The position numbers were made by a program, and so were the translations under genes. The notes under the pieces are model-generated. The model was not told where the DNA came from, ran no database searches, and saw nothing but the letters and a program-made list of their open reading frames with translations. Below are positions 17,416 through 26,310 of a DNA stretch of 64,000 bases, piece by piece; position 1 is the first letter of the stretch, and every line of letters begins with the position of its first letter. The stretch spans positions 248,001 to 312,000 of the forward strand of contig CAWFJG010000022.1 of NCBI GenBank assembly GCA_963816065.1, in the 5' to 3' direction. Source of the DNA: Roseiarcus sp963816065 (GTDB lineage: Bacteria; Pseudomonadota; Alphaproteobacteria; Rhizobiales; Beijerinckiaceae).

Positions 17416-18429
17416 TCAGGCCTCCATCGCAGCGACAAGCGCTCGGCCGACGCGCGCAGGCCCAGGAAAATAGTCCCACTCCTCGGCGTGCGGATAGGGC
17501 GTGTCCCAGCCCGCGACGCGCTGAATGGGCGCCTCGAGCGCATAGAAACAGCGTTCCATCACCTGCGCCGAAAGCTCCGCGCCGAAGCCGGAGGTCAGCG
17601 TCGCTTCGTGCACGACGACGCAGCGGCCGGTCTTCTCGACCGAGGCGACGATCGCATCGATGTCGAGCGGCAGGAGCGTCCTGAGATCGACGATCTCGGC
17701 ATCGATCCCGGTCTCCTCGGCCGCGGACAAGGCGACATGGACCATCGTGCCGTAGCAGAGCACGGTGACGCTCCTGCCTTCGCGCCGCACGGCCGCCTTG
17801 CCGAGCGGCACGATGTAGCGCCCTTCCGGAACTTCGGCGAGCGGATGCTTCGACCATGGGACGGCGGGCTGCTCCGGATGGCCCGAGAACGGCCCGTTAT
17901 AGAGGCGCTTCGGTTCGAAGAAGATGACTGGATCGTCGTCCTCGATCGCAGCGATCAGGAGACCCTTTGCGTCGTACGGATTGGACGGCATGATCGTCTT
18001 CAGTCCGCTCACATGGGTGAACAGCGCCTCCGGACTCTGGCTGTGCGTCTGGCCGCCGTAAATCCCACCGCCGCAGGGCATACGGATGACGATCGGGGCG
18101 AAGAATTCCCCACCCGAACGGTAGCGCAGCCGCGCCGCTTCCGACACGATCTGGTCGTAGCCGGGATAGACGTAGTCGGCGAACTGGATCTCCACCACCG
18201 GGCGCAGGCCATAGGCGCCCATGCCGATCGCCACGCCGACGATGCCGGATTCGTTGATCGGCGCGTCGAAACAGCGCGACTTGCCGTATTTGCGCTGCAA
18301 CCCCTCGGTGCAACGGAACACGCCGCCGAAGTAGCCGACATCCTCGCCGAACACGACGACATGCGCGTCCTCGGCCATCTTGCAATCCATCGCGTCGCGG
18401 ATCGCCTCGACCATGGAGAGACGCGGCAT
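17416..18429 (-). CDS. bkdA2: Branched-chain 2-oxoacid dehydrogenase E1 beta subunit
   Basis: E1 beta pairs with E1 alpha to decarboxylate branched 2-oxoacids using thiamine diphosphate. The 337 aa protein contains VFGEDVGYFGGVFRCTEGLQ, the conserved CFDAPINESGIVGVAIGMG, FADYVYPGYDQIVSEAARLR and the transketolase C-terminal domain, including VVHEATLTSGFGAELSAQV. Length and motif order are normal. It overlaps neither neighbour but touches both within two bases, so the four bkd genes form one tight transcription unit. Confidence 0.95.
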   Translation of the reverse strand: MPRLSMVEAIRDAMDCKMAEDAHVVVFGEDVGYFGGVFRCTEGLQRKYGKSRCFDAPINESGIVGVAIGMGAYGLRPVVEIQFADYVYPGYDQIVSEAARLRYRSGGEFFAPIVIRMPCGGGIYGGQTHSQSPEALFTHVSGLKTIMPSNPYDAKGLLIAAIEDDDPVIFFEPKRLYNGPFSGHPEQPAVPWSKHPLAEVPEGRYIVPLGKAAVRREGRSVTVLCYGTMVHVALSAAEETGIDAEIVDLRTLLPLDIDAIVASVEKTGRCVVVHEATLTSGFGAELSAQVMERCFYALEAPIQRVAGWDTPYPHAEEWDYFPGPARVGRALVAAMEA

Positions 18430-18430
18430 G

Positions 18431-19657
18431 TCAGAACCCCAGCTGCTGGCGCTGTTGGCGCAAGTGCCCCGGCATCTCCTTGTAGACGTCCTCGAACATG
18501 GTGGCCGCGCTGGGCTTCGGCCCGTCGTGCAGAGTGCCGTGGCTTTCGGCCTGCTTGGCCGCCTCCAGCACTTCCGCGTCGACTTCGGCCCGCATCTGCT
18601 TGTGGCGCTCTTCGCTCCACGCGCCCATGCGGATCAGGTGGGTCTTGAGGCGCGTGATCGGATCGCCGAGCGGCCACGCGCCGCCCTCGTCCTTGGGCCG
18701 GTATTTTGCGGGGTCGTCCGAGGTCGAGTGGGCGCCGGCGCGGTAGGTGACCCACTCGATCACCGTCGGGCCGAAATTGGCGCGCGCCCGGTCGGCCGCC
18801 CATTTCGAGGCGGCGTAGACCGCGCAATAGTCGTTGCCGTCCACCCTCAGCGAGGCGATGCCGAACCCGTGCGCGCGGGCGGCGAATTTCGCGCTCTCGC
18901 CGCCGGCAATGCCCTGATACGACGAGATCGCCCACTGGTTGTTGACGATATTGAGGATGACCGGCGGCCGATAGACCGAGGCGAACACCAGCGCCGAATG
19001 GAAATCGGTTTCGGCGGTCGAGCCGTCGCCGATCCAGCCCGAGGCGATCTTGTCGTCGCCCATGATCGCCGAGGCCATCGCCCAGCCGACCGCCTGCGGG
19101 TACTGAGTGCCGAGGTTCCCGGAGACTGTGAAGAATCCGGCCTCCTTCACCGAATAAAGGCCGGGAAGCTGGCGCCCCTTGAGGCGGTCCTTCTCGTTGG
19201 AGAAAATCGAGCACATCATGTCGACCATTCGCCAGCCGGCCGCGATGAGGAGCCCTTGCTGGCGATAGGTGGGAAAGCACATGTCGCCGGAGGCGAGCGC
19301 CTTGCGATGCGCGCAAGCGACCGCCTCCTCGCCAAGAGACGTGATGTAGAACGACGTCTTGCCCTGTCGCTGCGAAAGCAGCATGCGCGCGTCGAAGGCG
19401 CGGGTCAGCATCATGTCGCGCAGTCCCTTGCGCAACTGCTCGGCGCTGAGTTCGCCCGCCCAGTCGCCGACCGCGTCGCCGTTGTCGTCGAGAACCCGGA
19501 TCATCGAGTAAGCGAAGTCGCGGATGTCGCCGGGCGCGACGTCGATCGGCGGCCGCGGCGCCTCACCGGCCTCCGGCACGTCGACATGGCCGAAATCGGG
19601 CTTGCCGCCCGGCCGCACGCTCGGCTCCGGCACATGCAGCGAGAGACGTGGACCCAT
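18431..19657 (-). CDS. bkdA1: Branched-chain 2-oxoacid dehydrogenase E1 alpha subunit
   Basis: The catalytic, thiamine diphosphate-binding subunit of E1. The 408 aa protein carries the ThDP motif from GWIGDGSTAETDFHSALVFA to NNQWAISS. It also has the phosphorylation-loop-like RAGAHSTSDDPAKYRP, and FPTYRQQGLLIAAGW, which is typical of bacterial branched-chain E1 alpha. It is the first gene of the bkd operon. About 190 bases separate it from the flippase gene upstream, so the operon promoter should lie at 19658-19843; I see no Lrp-type regulator gene nearby. Start ATG 19657 has GGGAA upstream. Confidence 0.95.
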   Translation of the reverse strand: MGPRLSLHVPEPSVRPGGKPDFGHVDVPEAGEAPRPPIDVAPGDIRDFAYSMIRVLDDNGDAVGDWAGELSAEQLRKGLRDMMLTRAFDARMLLSQRQGKTSFYITSLGEEAVACAHRKALASGDMCFPTYRQQGLLIAAGWRMVDMMCSIFSNEKDRLKGRQLPGLYSVKEAGFFTVSGNLGTQYPQAVGWAMASAIMGDDKIASGWIGDGSTAETDFHSALVFASVYRPPVILNIVNNQWAISSYQGIAGGESAKFAARAHGFGIASLRVDGNDYCAVYAASKWAADRARANFGPTVIEWVTYRAGAHSTSDDPAKYRPKDEGGAWPLGDPITRLKTHLIRMGAWSEERHKQMRAEVDAEVLEAAKQAESHGTLHDGPKPSAATMFEDVYKEMPGHLRQQRQQLGF

Positions 19658-19843
19658 GGATCATGTTCCCGGCGACGTCGCGGGCGCACCGCGCTCGCTT
19701 TCCGCGGGACATCTTACACCAATTACACCAAACAGCGCTTCAGCGGATCAGCGAACGCCTTCAGGCCAAGGGGATGCGGGCCGGCGACGACGACGCTCAG
19801 GCACTGCATTTTCCTGCCGCCGGCCGGTCGCCCTCCCTGGTCG

Positions 19844-21385
19844 TCACGACGGTAGCGGTTCCGCCTGGGACTCCCCGCGCGGCGCGATGACGGCGCGCAG
19901 CCGACTGATTTCCCGGCGCAGGTCCAATACGCCCCAAAGCCCTGCCGGGATCGCGAAGGCGACGCAGGCCGCGACCAGCAGCGGGAACGACTGGCCGCTG
20001 CGCTCCAATTCGATCAATTCAAGCCCTGCGAAGAGGACGAACAGAAACCCGATAGCCGTCGAGAGCGTGAAGACGGACCGCCCGCCCTCCGGCATACGGC
20101 GCGCCATGGAAAACGCGCCGGCAAATCCGGTGATCTCTCCCGCGAGCCGCGCCGCCAGCACCGCATTGATCGAACGATCGAAAAAGGAGAACAGCACCAT
20201 ATAGGCGAGAGAGCTTGAAACGAGGACGTTCGAGACCGCCAGCCGCTTGGTCCGGCTGGCGTTCAACGTCGTTGAGGTGAAAGGCTCCAGGCGAACGAAC
20301 CGCACGAAAGCCGCCGTCCCGAGAAGCACCATCGACAAAGAGCTCAACTCGGAATTTGGCCCCGAACACCAGCGAAATAATGGGGTCCATGACGAGGATG
20401 ACCGCCGCGGCATAGATGGCGCCAACGACGGAAAAGATGGTTGAAGCGGCGCGAATCTCCTGGTTGAGCCATGGCCGAACCGAACGGGCATGGTACAGGC
20501 GCGCCAGAACGGTCGTCCCCAGGACACGATTGATGAACTCTGCGGCGTCGTGGTCGCCAGCACGACAACCGAATAGACAGCAACGGTCTGAAGGTTGAAA
20601 AATCCTGCCACGATAAACCGGTCGGCCTGCTGTGCAATCGATAGGCCGAGGCCGTTCACCATGAGCGGATACCCGAATTTAAATGCCGCCTTGAATAGAG
20701 GGCTACGGAAATCAAGCCGGTAGGGCATGTTAGCAAACCAGCGGCTCGCAAAGAAAAGGCTGACATTCTGGGCATAGACAGAGGCTATGATGGCCAGATG
20801 ATTGTGTGTAATCAGCGCGGCAACGATTAAAGTAGCGAGAGAAAAACCGACGGCAACCCCGGTCGTTTTGACCAAGGGCCAATACTGGAAATCGCGCTCG
20901 GCGACTCTCGGGGCCAAATGCTCAAACGGACGCAGGAGCATCGCTGGAGCGAGCGCAGCGAAGCTGGTCCAGTAGTCTCCGAGAGACACGGCCGCGGCCA
21001 CAACCGGCGCAGCGCAAAGCGCGAGCAGGCAGACCACGACGCCGCGAACGACGGAAAGCGCGTGGGCGCTCGCCAGCGCCTCCTCGAATTTCTCTTTTGG
21101 CGCCGCGTAGACAAATCGATAGATCGCAAGGTCTGACGACATTTCGAGGAAGGCGATGAAGGCGGTCAAGACCGACACGAAACCGACTTCCCTCAGAGGT
21201 AAAATATGCGTCAGCGCGACCATGCGCAGGAGAGGCATGCCGAATTCGATCGCGCTGAGGATCATCAGCGGGTAAGTTGTCTTCAGCTTGTCGAGGACCC
21301 TGAATTCGAAGGCGATTTTCGCCGACAGCGCGGCAACGAAACTCGTCAGTTTTGTCGTCCGTTCGCGACCGTGCCAATTCAACAT
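19844..21385 (-). CDS. Polysaccharide flippase (Wzx/MATE-type), two compensating frame breaks
   Basis: A 513 aa membrane protein started at ATG 21385 (MLNWHGRERTTKLTSFVAAL). Repeated hydrophobic helices resemble lipid-linked oligosaccharide flippases: TTYPLMILSAIEFGMPLLRM, FGYPLMVNGLGLSIAQQADR (the family pattern with a buried Gln/Asp), and VAVYSVVVLATTTPQ. Between about 20535 and 20350 the annotated frame is garbled. The neighbouring frame gives FINRVLGTTVLARLYHARSV and IYAAAVILVMDPIISLVFG, which fit the fold. Two compensating one-base indels explain this. The downstream neighbours (in gene direction it is last) are a glycosyltransferase and an FkbM methyltransferase, suggesting cell-surface glycan export. 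Confidence 0.78.
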   Translation of the reverse strand: MLNWHGRERTTKLTSFVAALSAKIAFEFRVLDKLKTTYPLMILSAIEFGMPLLRMVALTHILPLREVGFVSVLTAFIAFLEMSSDLAIYRFVYAAPKEKFEEALASAHALSVVRGVVVCLLALCAAPVVAAAVSLGDYWTSFAALAPAMLLRPFEHLAPRVAERDFQYWPLVKTTGVAVGFSLATLIVAALITHNHLAIIASVYAQNVSLFFASRWFANMPYRLDFRSPLFKAAFKFGYPLMVNGLGLSIAQQADRFIVAGFFNLQTVAVYSVVVLATTTPQSSSIVSWGRPFWRACTMPVRFGHGSTRRFAPLQPSFPSLAPSMPRRSSSSWTPLFRWCSGPNSELSSLSMVLLGTAAFVRFVRLEPFTSTTLNASRTKRLAVSNVLVSSSLAYMVLFSFFDRSINAVLAARLAGEITGFAGAFSMARRMPEGGRSVFTLSTAIGFLFVLFAGLELIELERSGQSFPLLVAACVAFAIPAGLWGVLDLRREISRLRAVIAPRGESQAEPLPS

Positions 21386-21893
21386 CGGATCAGAGTCGCA
21401 ACGCGGCAGACGAGCAGGGCGAAGGTGCTGTAACGACGGCGGGCGGGCCACCCCGAACTTTACGATAATGCAGTTCAAACATCGGACCTCAACATTTCCC
21501 CGGTCGCGCGAAGCGGACTTGCACACATGGTTCGGTGCTTTGCTCGTCGCCGGTGTATCGGGCGTCAGCCCTTCGGACTAGGCCGCAACTCTGACATCAG
21601 ACCGGGAGGAACCCATCGCCTTCATGGCCTGCGCAAATCGTCCTGAATTTTTCAAACTGCGGCTTCATATCATCCCGGGGAATCGGACAGATAGCAGGGT
21701 TGGCGCGGACCACGAAAGTCAGGGCGGCTAAGGGCGTGGCAGGGCTTCGAGAGGAGAAGAATTTCGGACGCACCCTGCCGGGCTCTTTATCATTGGGTTC
21801 GATCTCATCGCGCGGTTTGAGCGGGATGCCTCGCCCGCCCAGGTCCGCGCGAGATCGGGTGAGCTTGGCGTGCCGAGCGCCGCCGGTGCAAGG
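21386..21893. other. Gene-poor interval in the glycan island
   Basis: About 510 bases between the flippase start and the glycosyltransferase stop. A short minus-strand frame around 21590-21720 (DDMKPQFEKFRTICAGHEGD) looks protein-like but has no start or ribosome binding site that I can support. It may be the tail of a lost gene. Nothing else was seen. Confidence 0.4.
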
Positions 21894-22709
21894 CTATCTT
21901 CTACGTATTTGTGTACTGAATTGGTTCGATCCAATATATATACCCTCACTTCTCGCTTCAGGGCGGACACCGAACTCATTGTCCAACTGACCGGTCCAGC
22001 TGTTCCATCTATGCAGTTTGAAGTACAGTCGCCATTTGAGTGAGTCTCTCACAATCACTTCGGATTGATTTGATCCATGATTAACGACGTACGTTACAAG
22101 CGGCGGCTCAAGGAATTTCCACGACCAACCTCTGGAATCGAAAAGCCCAGGCAATTGGTAATGTCTGTGTTCACAAAACTCATGATATATTGGAGGATCG
22201 TCAAAAAGTGGAATGATGGGAAGCTCGTCCGTCTCCCAGCGGACAGCGGCGCAGGATCCACATTTACCCCAAAGCTTGCCAATCCTTTGATAACGACCCC
22301 CCTTCGCATCGAGCCTGTATCCTCGCCTAATCATGATCGCTTTTGCGTCCGAAGATCGTATATTGTTAGCTAGATCTTTCGATACCAAATCATCGGCGTC
22401 GAGGATGAACATCCAGCCCCCGCCCAGCCTCCTGAGCTCAGACCCCAACACTTCCAGTTTGCGCATGCGATCGATTTCCATCTCCCAGCGAAACCTAGGG
22501 ATATCGAAGTCAACAGGGCGAATGATAACTCTTCCGTCACTGACTTCTTCAATGTTCGGCTGCTCGTGACAGGCGACGATCACTCGTACATCGGTGCCTG
22601 TTTGATTGAAAACGGATCTGAGAGTCGCGGCAAACAGTTTTTCCGTGCTTGGCCAGTCCCTCGCGACTCTGGCGCTCATAAGCGGGATTCCAAAAGTCAC
22701 CTCGTTCAT
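21894..22709 (-). CDS. Glycosyltransferase, GT-A fold
   Basis: A 271 aa putative sugar transferase. The start ATG 22709 (MNEVTFGIPLMSARVARDWP) with GGGG upstream is preferred to the longer open frame. It has LRSVFNQTGTDVRVIVACHE, typical of family 2-like transferases, followed by the metal-binding DxD in MFILDADDLVSKDLANNI. A middle region KLWGKCGSCAAVRW and a long C-terminal extension EPPLVTYVVNHGSNQS follow. The donor and acceptor are unknown. It is flanked by an FkbM methyltransferase and a flippase on the same strand. Confidence 0.75.
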   Translation of the reverse strand: MNEVTFGIPLMSARVARDWPSTEKLFAATLRSVFNQTGTDVRVIVACHEQPNIEEVSDGRVIIRPVDFDIPRFRWEMEIDRMRKLEVLGSELRRLGGGWMFILDADDLVSKDLANNIRSSDAKAIMIRRGYRLDAKGGRYQRIGKLWGKCGSCAAVRWETDELPIIPLFDDPPIYHEFCEHRHYQLPGLFDSRGWSWKFLEPPLVTYVVNHGSNQSEVIVRDSLKWRLYFKLHRWNSWTGQLDNEFGVRPEARSEGIYIGSNQFSTQIRRR

Positions 22710-22850
22710 TGAGCATCCCCACCGAGCTCGCGATCGAGCCACCGGCTCTCTTCGAAAGGCAATCTCCAACCACTCAATAGGTGAACAGCGGAGACTAATT
22801 CTTACCCCCGTGACCGCGCCCACGGCAGTGGCGGTGCGGTTTGATGACGC

Positions 22851-23743
22851 TTAGACAGGGATAGCGATGCTCGGCAGTCGGAAAATGTAGTCATCCTTCT
22901 CCGAACTCCGCTGCGACTCACTGTAGGGTGCGAGATCGCCGCCACCGTTCAGGTAATAATCCCAAGCATACGAGTTCGGTAGTCGGAGGACGTCAAATCC
23001 CGCATCCGAGAACTTCGCAGGAAGGTCACGATTGCCAGTAGAAATCTCTACGACAACATTCAGCGGTCGACAAAAGATCTCTTTATGTGCTATAATCTCC
23101 TCAAGAGGAGCCCGTTCTGCACCCTCAATATCGATCTTTATGAACGAAACTCGGCCGGCAGCGTCCCCAAGTGCACCCATTAGAGTATCACAGGGAACCG
23201 AAAGTGCTGTCTCGGCGGCTTGAAAGACAATGGTTGCGGTGCCAGAGTTTCTTGCAGTAGGCGCAGCTATATTGACATCTCCCTTGTGGTCTGCAATGGC
23301 AATGTTTCTGGAATCGACGTTTGAGCACTTGTTAGCTTCGAGATTGTCTCTGAGGCTTTTGTAGGTCGAAGGAAAGGCTTCGATCGCAATTACCTGTCCA
23401 TTGTCGCCAACGAGGCGCGCCATTAACATGGCGAAGTATCCATGGTTAGCTCCGACATCCACTACAGTCTGTCCATCCGAACAGTATCAATCATAAACCG
23501 CGTCAAAGCAGGCTCAAAAAAGCCAAAGAAACAAATGCGCTTGAGAACCATATCTGTAATCGTTCCCTTCATAGTAGCGCCGTAGAAAGTCTTAAAACGA
23601 CGGTTTGGCTTAATTATTTCTCCAGCCGCCATATAGGACCATTGTAAAAAATTGGCAAGACCAGGCACTCTTGTGTAAATATTACGATTAAGACGCGTTA
23701 TTAAGTCAGAAGACGTAAGATTAACGTTTGCGTTCACTTCCAA
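22851..23743 (-). CDS. FkbM-family methyltransferase (frame broken), AT-rich
   Basis: A conceptual 297 aa AdoMet-dependent methyltransferase. The N-terminal part starts at ATG 23743 (MEVNANVNLTSSDLITRLNR) and runs to FFEPALTRFMIDTVR. After a one-base break near 23478 it continues DGQTVVDVGANHGYFAMLMA (AdoMet loop), VIAIEAFPSTYKSLRDNL and the FkbM signature VSFIKIDIEGAERAPLEEII. FkbM enzymes O-methylate sugars or polyketides; here a glycan is likely given the flippase and glycosyltransferase. The base composition is visibly lower in GC than the bkd operon, which suggests transfer. Confidence 0.82.
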
Positions 23744-24414
23744 TCTTCCTCTTTTTAAAGGGTCCGTATTACGTTAGCGCCATTTTCATCAGCTGGATAC
23801 CAACAATCTCATTTAACCTCATCAATATCGCACTCACACCTCCCGTCCGCATTGATTCACCACGCTCGGCTGGCCGCCGTCCCTTCGCGCATCTTGCAGG
23901 CGGCCTGACAATCTGGGATAAGCGGCAGCACAGGTACGTGATCGATTGGGACCACTATCCGCGGTCGTTGTTGTTCCCCCTCACCATATCGTAAACTATA
24001 GTAGACGCTAGCCCGCAAAAGCAAGTGGATAAGTTCAAATCGTTGTGTCCCAGGCTTTCCGCGATTCCAATTAGTTACAGCGCGACCGAAAGGTCTAGAC
24101 GGCGGATCCAATACACTACTGGACCAGTCTGACAATTTGAAGCCCTTTGAATTTTCCGGCCGCGTCGCGTCGTGCGTATGTGCGGCATGCTAACCGCCAT
24201 TCGATTTGCGTTACGCCCGCCTACCTTGCTGACACAGCGATTTTGTTAAACATTGCAATGCGGCAAAAAAATGCATCGAGAGTGAAACCGATTCGGCTCG
24301 GGGCCGGCTCCCCCGACGAGACGGACCGCCCGGGAGCCGAGCATCCGACGAGGCGGCAGGCTCGGCGCACGCGAGCCGCCGCGAACAGCGCCCAGGACCC
24401 ATAAAGCGCTGAGT
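23744..24414. other. AT-richer gene-free interval
   Basis: About 670 bases upstream of the FkbM gene with mixed, lower GC content to about 24260. No credible frame, tRNA or IS remnant was recognised. It marks the right boundary between the glycan island and the sigma/anti-sigma unit, and must contain the promoter for the island's minus-strand genes. Confidence 0.45.
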
Positions 24415-25236
24415 TCACCCCCCGCCTCCCTCGCGCGGCGGTCCCCCCGCCGCGCGGAAAGCGGCGACGAAGTCGGCGAGGGTCTTTGCGTCCATATCGG
24501 AAACCGCGACATAGGCGAGGTTGGCGTCCCTCCAGCGCGCCACATGGTAGCCGTCGACGGTCTCGATCCCTTGGCTCCCCGCCGCCGGGGAGTCGGGCGG
24601 CAGCTCGGTCACCGCGACCATGTGCTCGTTGTGGCGATAGACAAGAGTCGGGGCGGGAACCCGGTCGACGACCGAGACGCGGCCGCCCGCGAGCGGGAAC
24701 CCCTGCGAGACGAGGTCGACGATGTCCGCGCTGACCGTGGTGCGGCCTGCAAGCCAGGGCTTCACGGCATGCCGGTCGGACGATGCGACGTCGAAGGGCT
24801 GTCCGGCGATGGCGGCGCGGGCGTAGTCCGAGACAAGGCCGTCGGCAACGGCCTGCGAGGGCCGCGGGGCCCACATCGCCATGAGCCCAGCGCCGGCGAC
24901 GAAGCCGAGCACGGCGAAGGAGGCGGCGACCGGCAGCCATGTCGCGATGCGTGACGGCCGCGCCTTGGAGGCGAGCGGGACGACGTTCGTCGGGGGGGCC
25001 TGTACCCCGGCGTCCGCCAGCGCAAGCACGCTGTCGACGAGCGCCTTCGGCGCGATCTCCCGTGGGGCATTGCGGCGTAAGGCGTCACGCACGGCTTCGA
25101 GTTCGCCATATTCGGCGGCGAGCGCCGGGTCGGCGGCGAGATCGCGTTCGAACGCGAGCGCGTTGGCGGCGTCGAGCTCGCGGTCGAGGGCGGCGTTGAT
25201 CCGGAGGCTTCGCGGATCGGGATTGGGGTCGCTCAT
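24415..25236 (-). CDS. Anti-sigma factor (membrane) partner of the ECF sigma factor
   Basis: A 273 aa protein whose ATG (25236) overlaps the sigma-factor stop (ATGA), a classic sigma/anti-sigma coupling. The N-terminal cytoplasmic part (INAALDRELDAANALAFERD, LAADPALAAEYGELEAVRDA) is the sigma-binding helical domain and lacks the HxxxCxxC zinc motif. One membrane helix follows (ATWLPVAASFAVLGFVAGAG), then a periplasmic domain with TVSADIVDLVSQGFPLAGGR and a repeat-like VAYVAVSDMDAKTLADFVAA. It presumably holds the sigma factor until an envelope or oxidative signal arrives; the signal is not visible. Confidence 0.82.
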   Translation of the reverse strand: MSDPNPDPRSLRINAALDRELDAANALAFERDLAADPALAAEYGELEAVRDALRRNAPREIAPKALVDSVLALADAGVQAPPTNVVPLASKARPSRIATWLPVAASFAVLGFVAGAGLMAMWAPRPSQAVADGLVSDYARAAIAGQPFDVASSDRHAVKPWLAGRTTVSADIVDLVSQGFPLAGGRVSVVDRVPAPTLVYRHNEHMVAVTELPPDSPAAGSQGIETVDGYHVARWRDANLAYVAVSDMDAKTLADFVAAFRAAGGPPREGGGG

Positions 25237-25769
25237 GGTTCCGCTTTCAGGACTTTCGCGAGCGCGTTTCGGGCGCGCGCCAGGCGCGACATGACTGTTC
25301 CCATTGGCAGGGCGGACGCCTCGGCGATGTCGCGATAGGAGAGGCCATTGACGTCGCGCATGACCAGAACCTCCAGGAGCGGCGGCGGCAGCGCCGCGAT
25401 CGCCTCGCCTCAGTCGCTCGCCGTCCTCGACCGCGATCAGGGCGGCCTCAGGATCGGGCGCGTCGTCCCTATCGCCGGCGGGAGCGCGTCGAGCTCGTCG
25501 AGGCCGCCGGCGAAGGCCAGGTCCTTGCGGCGGTTGCGCGCCATGAAGGTGATCGCCGCGTTGCGGACGATGGCGAGGAACCACGGCTTCGGCCGGTCGA
25601 CGCTGGTCGACTCGAGCGCCTTCAGCGCCCGCAGCGCCGCCTCCTGCACGATGTCCTGGGCGTCGACGGCGTCGCGGCACAGCCACTTCGCCAGCGAATA
25701 GGCGTCGTCGAGCAGCGGCGGCACAATGGCGCGGAAACGCTCGGCAGCGCGCGGACTGGCGGCCGTCAC
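25233..25769 (-). CDS. ECF RNA polymerase sigma factor (two frame breaks)
   Basis: A conceptual sigma factor of about 178 aa. Region 2 is LLDDAYSLAKWLCRDAVDAQ then DIVQEAALRALKALE and RPKPWFLAIVRNAAITFMAR. After breaks near 25475 and 25408 the other frames give DPEAALIAVEDGERL. Region 4 then follows: AIAALPPPLLEVLVMRDVNG and LSYRDIAEASALPMGTVMSR, ending LAKVLKAEP-stop, which overlaps the anti-sigma start. GTG 25769 is a plausible start. The genes downstream (cytochrome c, phosphoesterase) lie upstream on the same strand and may be co-regulated. Confidence 0.85.
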
Positions 25770-25941
25770 AACGCGACCGCAGCCCGTTCGCCCCGCTTGC
25801 GGGACGAGGGTGGGCCGCAGACTTGGATGATGGGCGGCTCGGGCGTTGGAGGTCCACGGCGCAACGCCAACCAACGCAAGTCGGCGCCACGCCTCGCTCC
25901 GTCTCTCCGCCCGCTTCGCGGGGGGAGAGGGTCGCCCGTCC

Positions 25942-26301
25942 TTACTTCGCCTTCTCTTTCAAGAACTCGATCACATCCGCACGATCTTGCGGGTTGTCGA
26001 GGTGAAAGAACATCTTCACGCCGGGCACAAAGGCCTGCGGATTGGTCAGCCACTTGTCGAGAATCTCCTCGTTCCAGACGATTGTCGCCTTTTTCAGCGC
26101 GTCCGAATAGTCGTAGTCGGGCAGGGACCCCGCCTTGCGTCCATAGACGCCGCGGTGCCGCGGTCCCACGTCGTTCTGGTCGAGCGAGTGGCAGTCGCTG
26201 CAGGCCTGATAGATCGCTTCGCCGCGGACCGGGTCGCCGACAGGCGCGGCCGCAGCGGGACTGGCGGCGAGCGCCGCCAGCATCGCAAACATTCTGCGCA
26301 T
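25942..26301 (-). CDS. Periplasmic c-type cytochrome, class I
   Basis: A 119 aa protein with a signal peptide (MRRMFAMLAALAASPAAAAP) and one heme c site, YQACSDCHSLDQNDVGP. The likely sixth ligand Met is in PGVKMFFHLDNP, and the fold closes with DRADVIEFLKEKAK. This is the small cytochrome c2-like type seen in alphaproteobacteria. It starts nine bases after the phosphoesterase stop on the same strand, so the two are cotranscribed. Together with the adjacent sigma/anti-sigma pair this forms a recurring alphaproteobacterial gene set. Confidence 0.88.
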   Translation of the reverse strand: MRRMFAMLAALAASPAAAAPVGDPVRGEAIYQACSDCHSLDQNDVGPRHRGVYGRKAGSLPDYDYSDALKKATIVWNEEILDKWLTNPQAFVPGVKMFFHLDNPQDRADVIEFLKEKAK

Positions 26302-26310
26302 GGCGATCCT

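Noticed and set aside
24415..25890. A 491-codon frame that would fuse sigma factor and anti-sigma factor
   Set aside because: The sigma region 4 is readable in another frame ending at the anti-sigma ATG (ATGA); the fusion results from indels.
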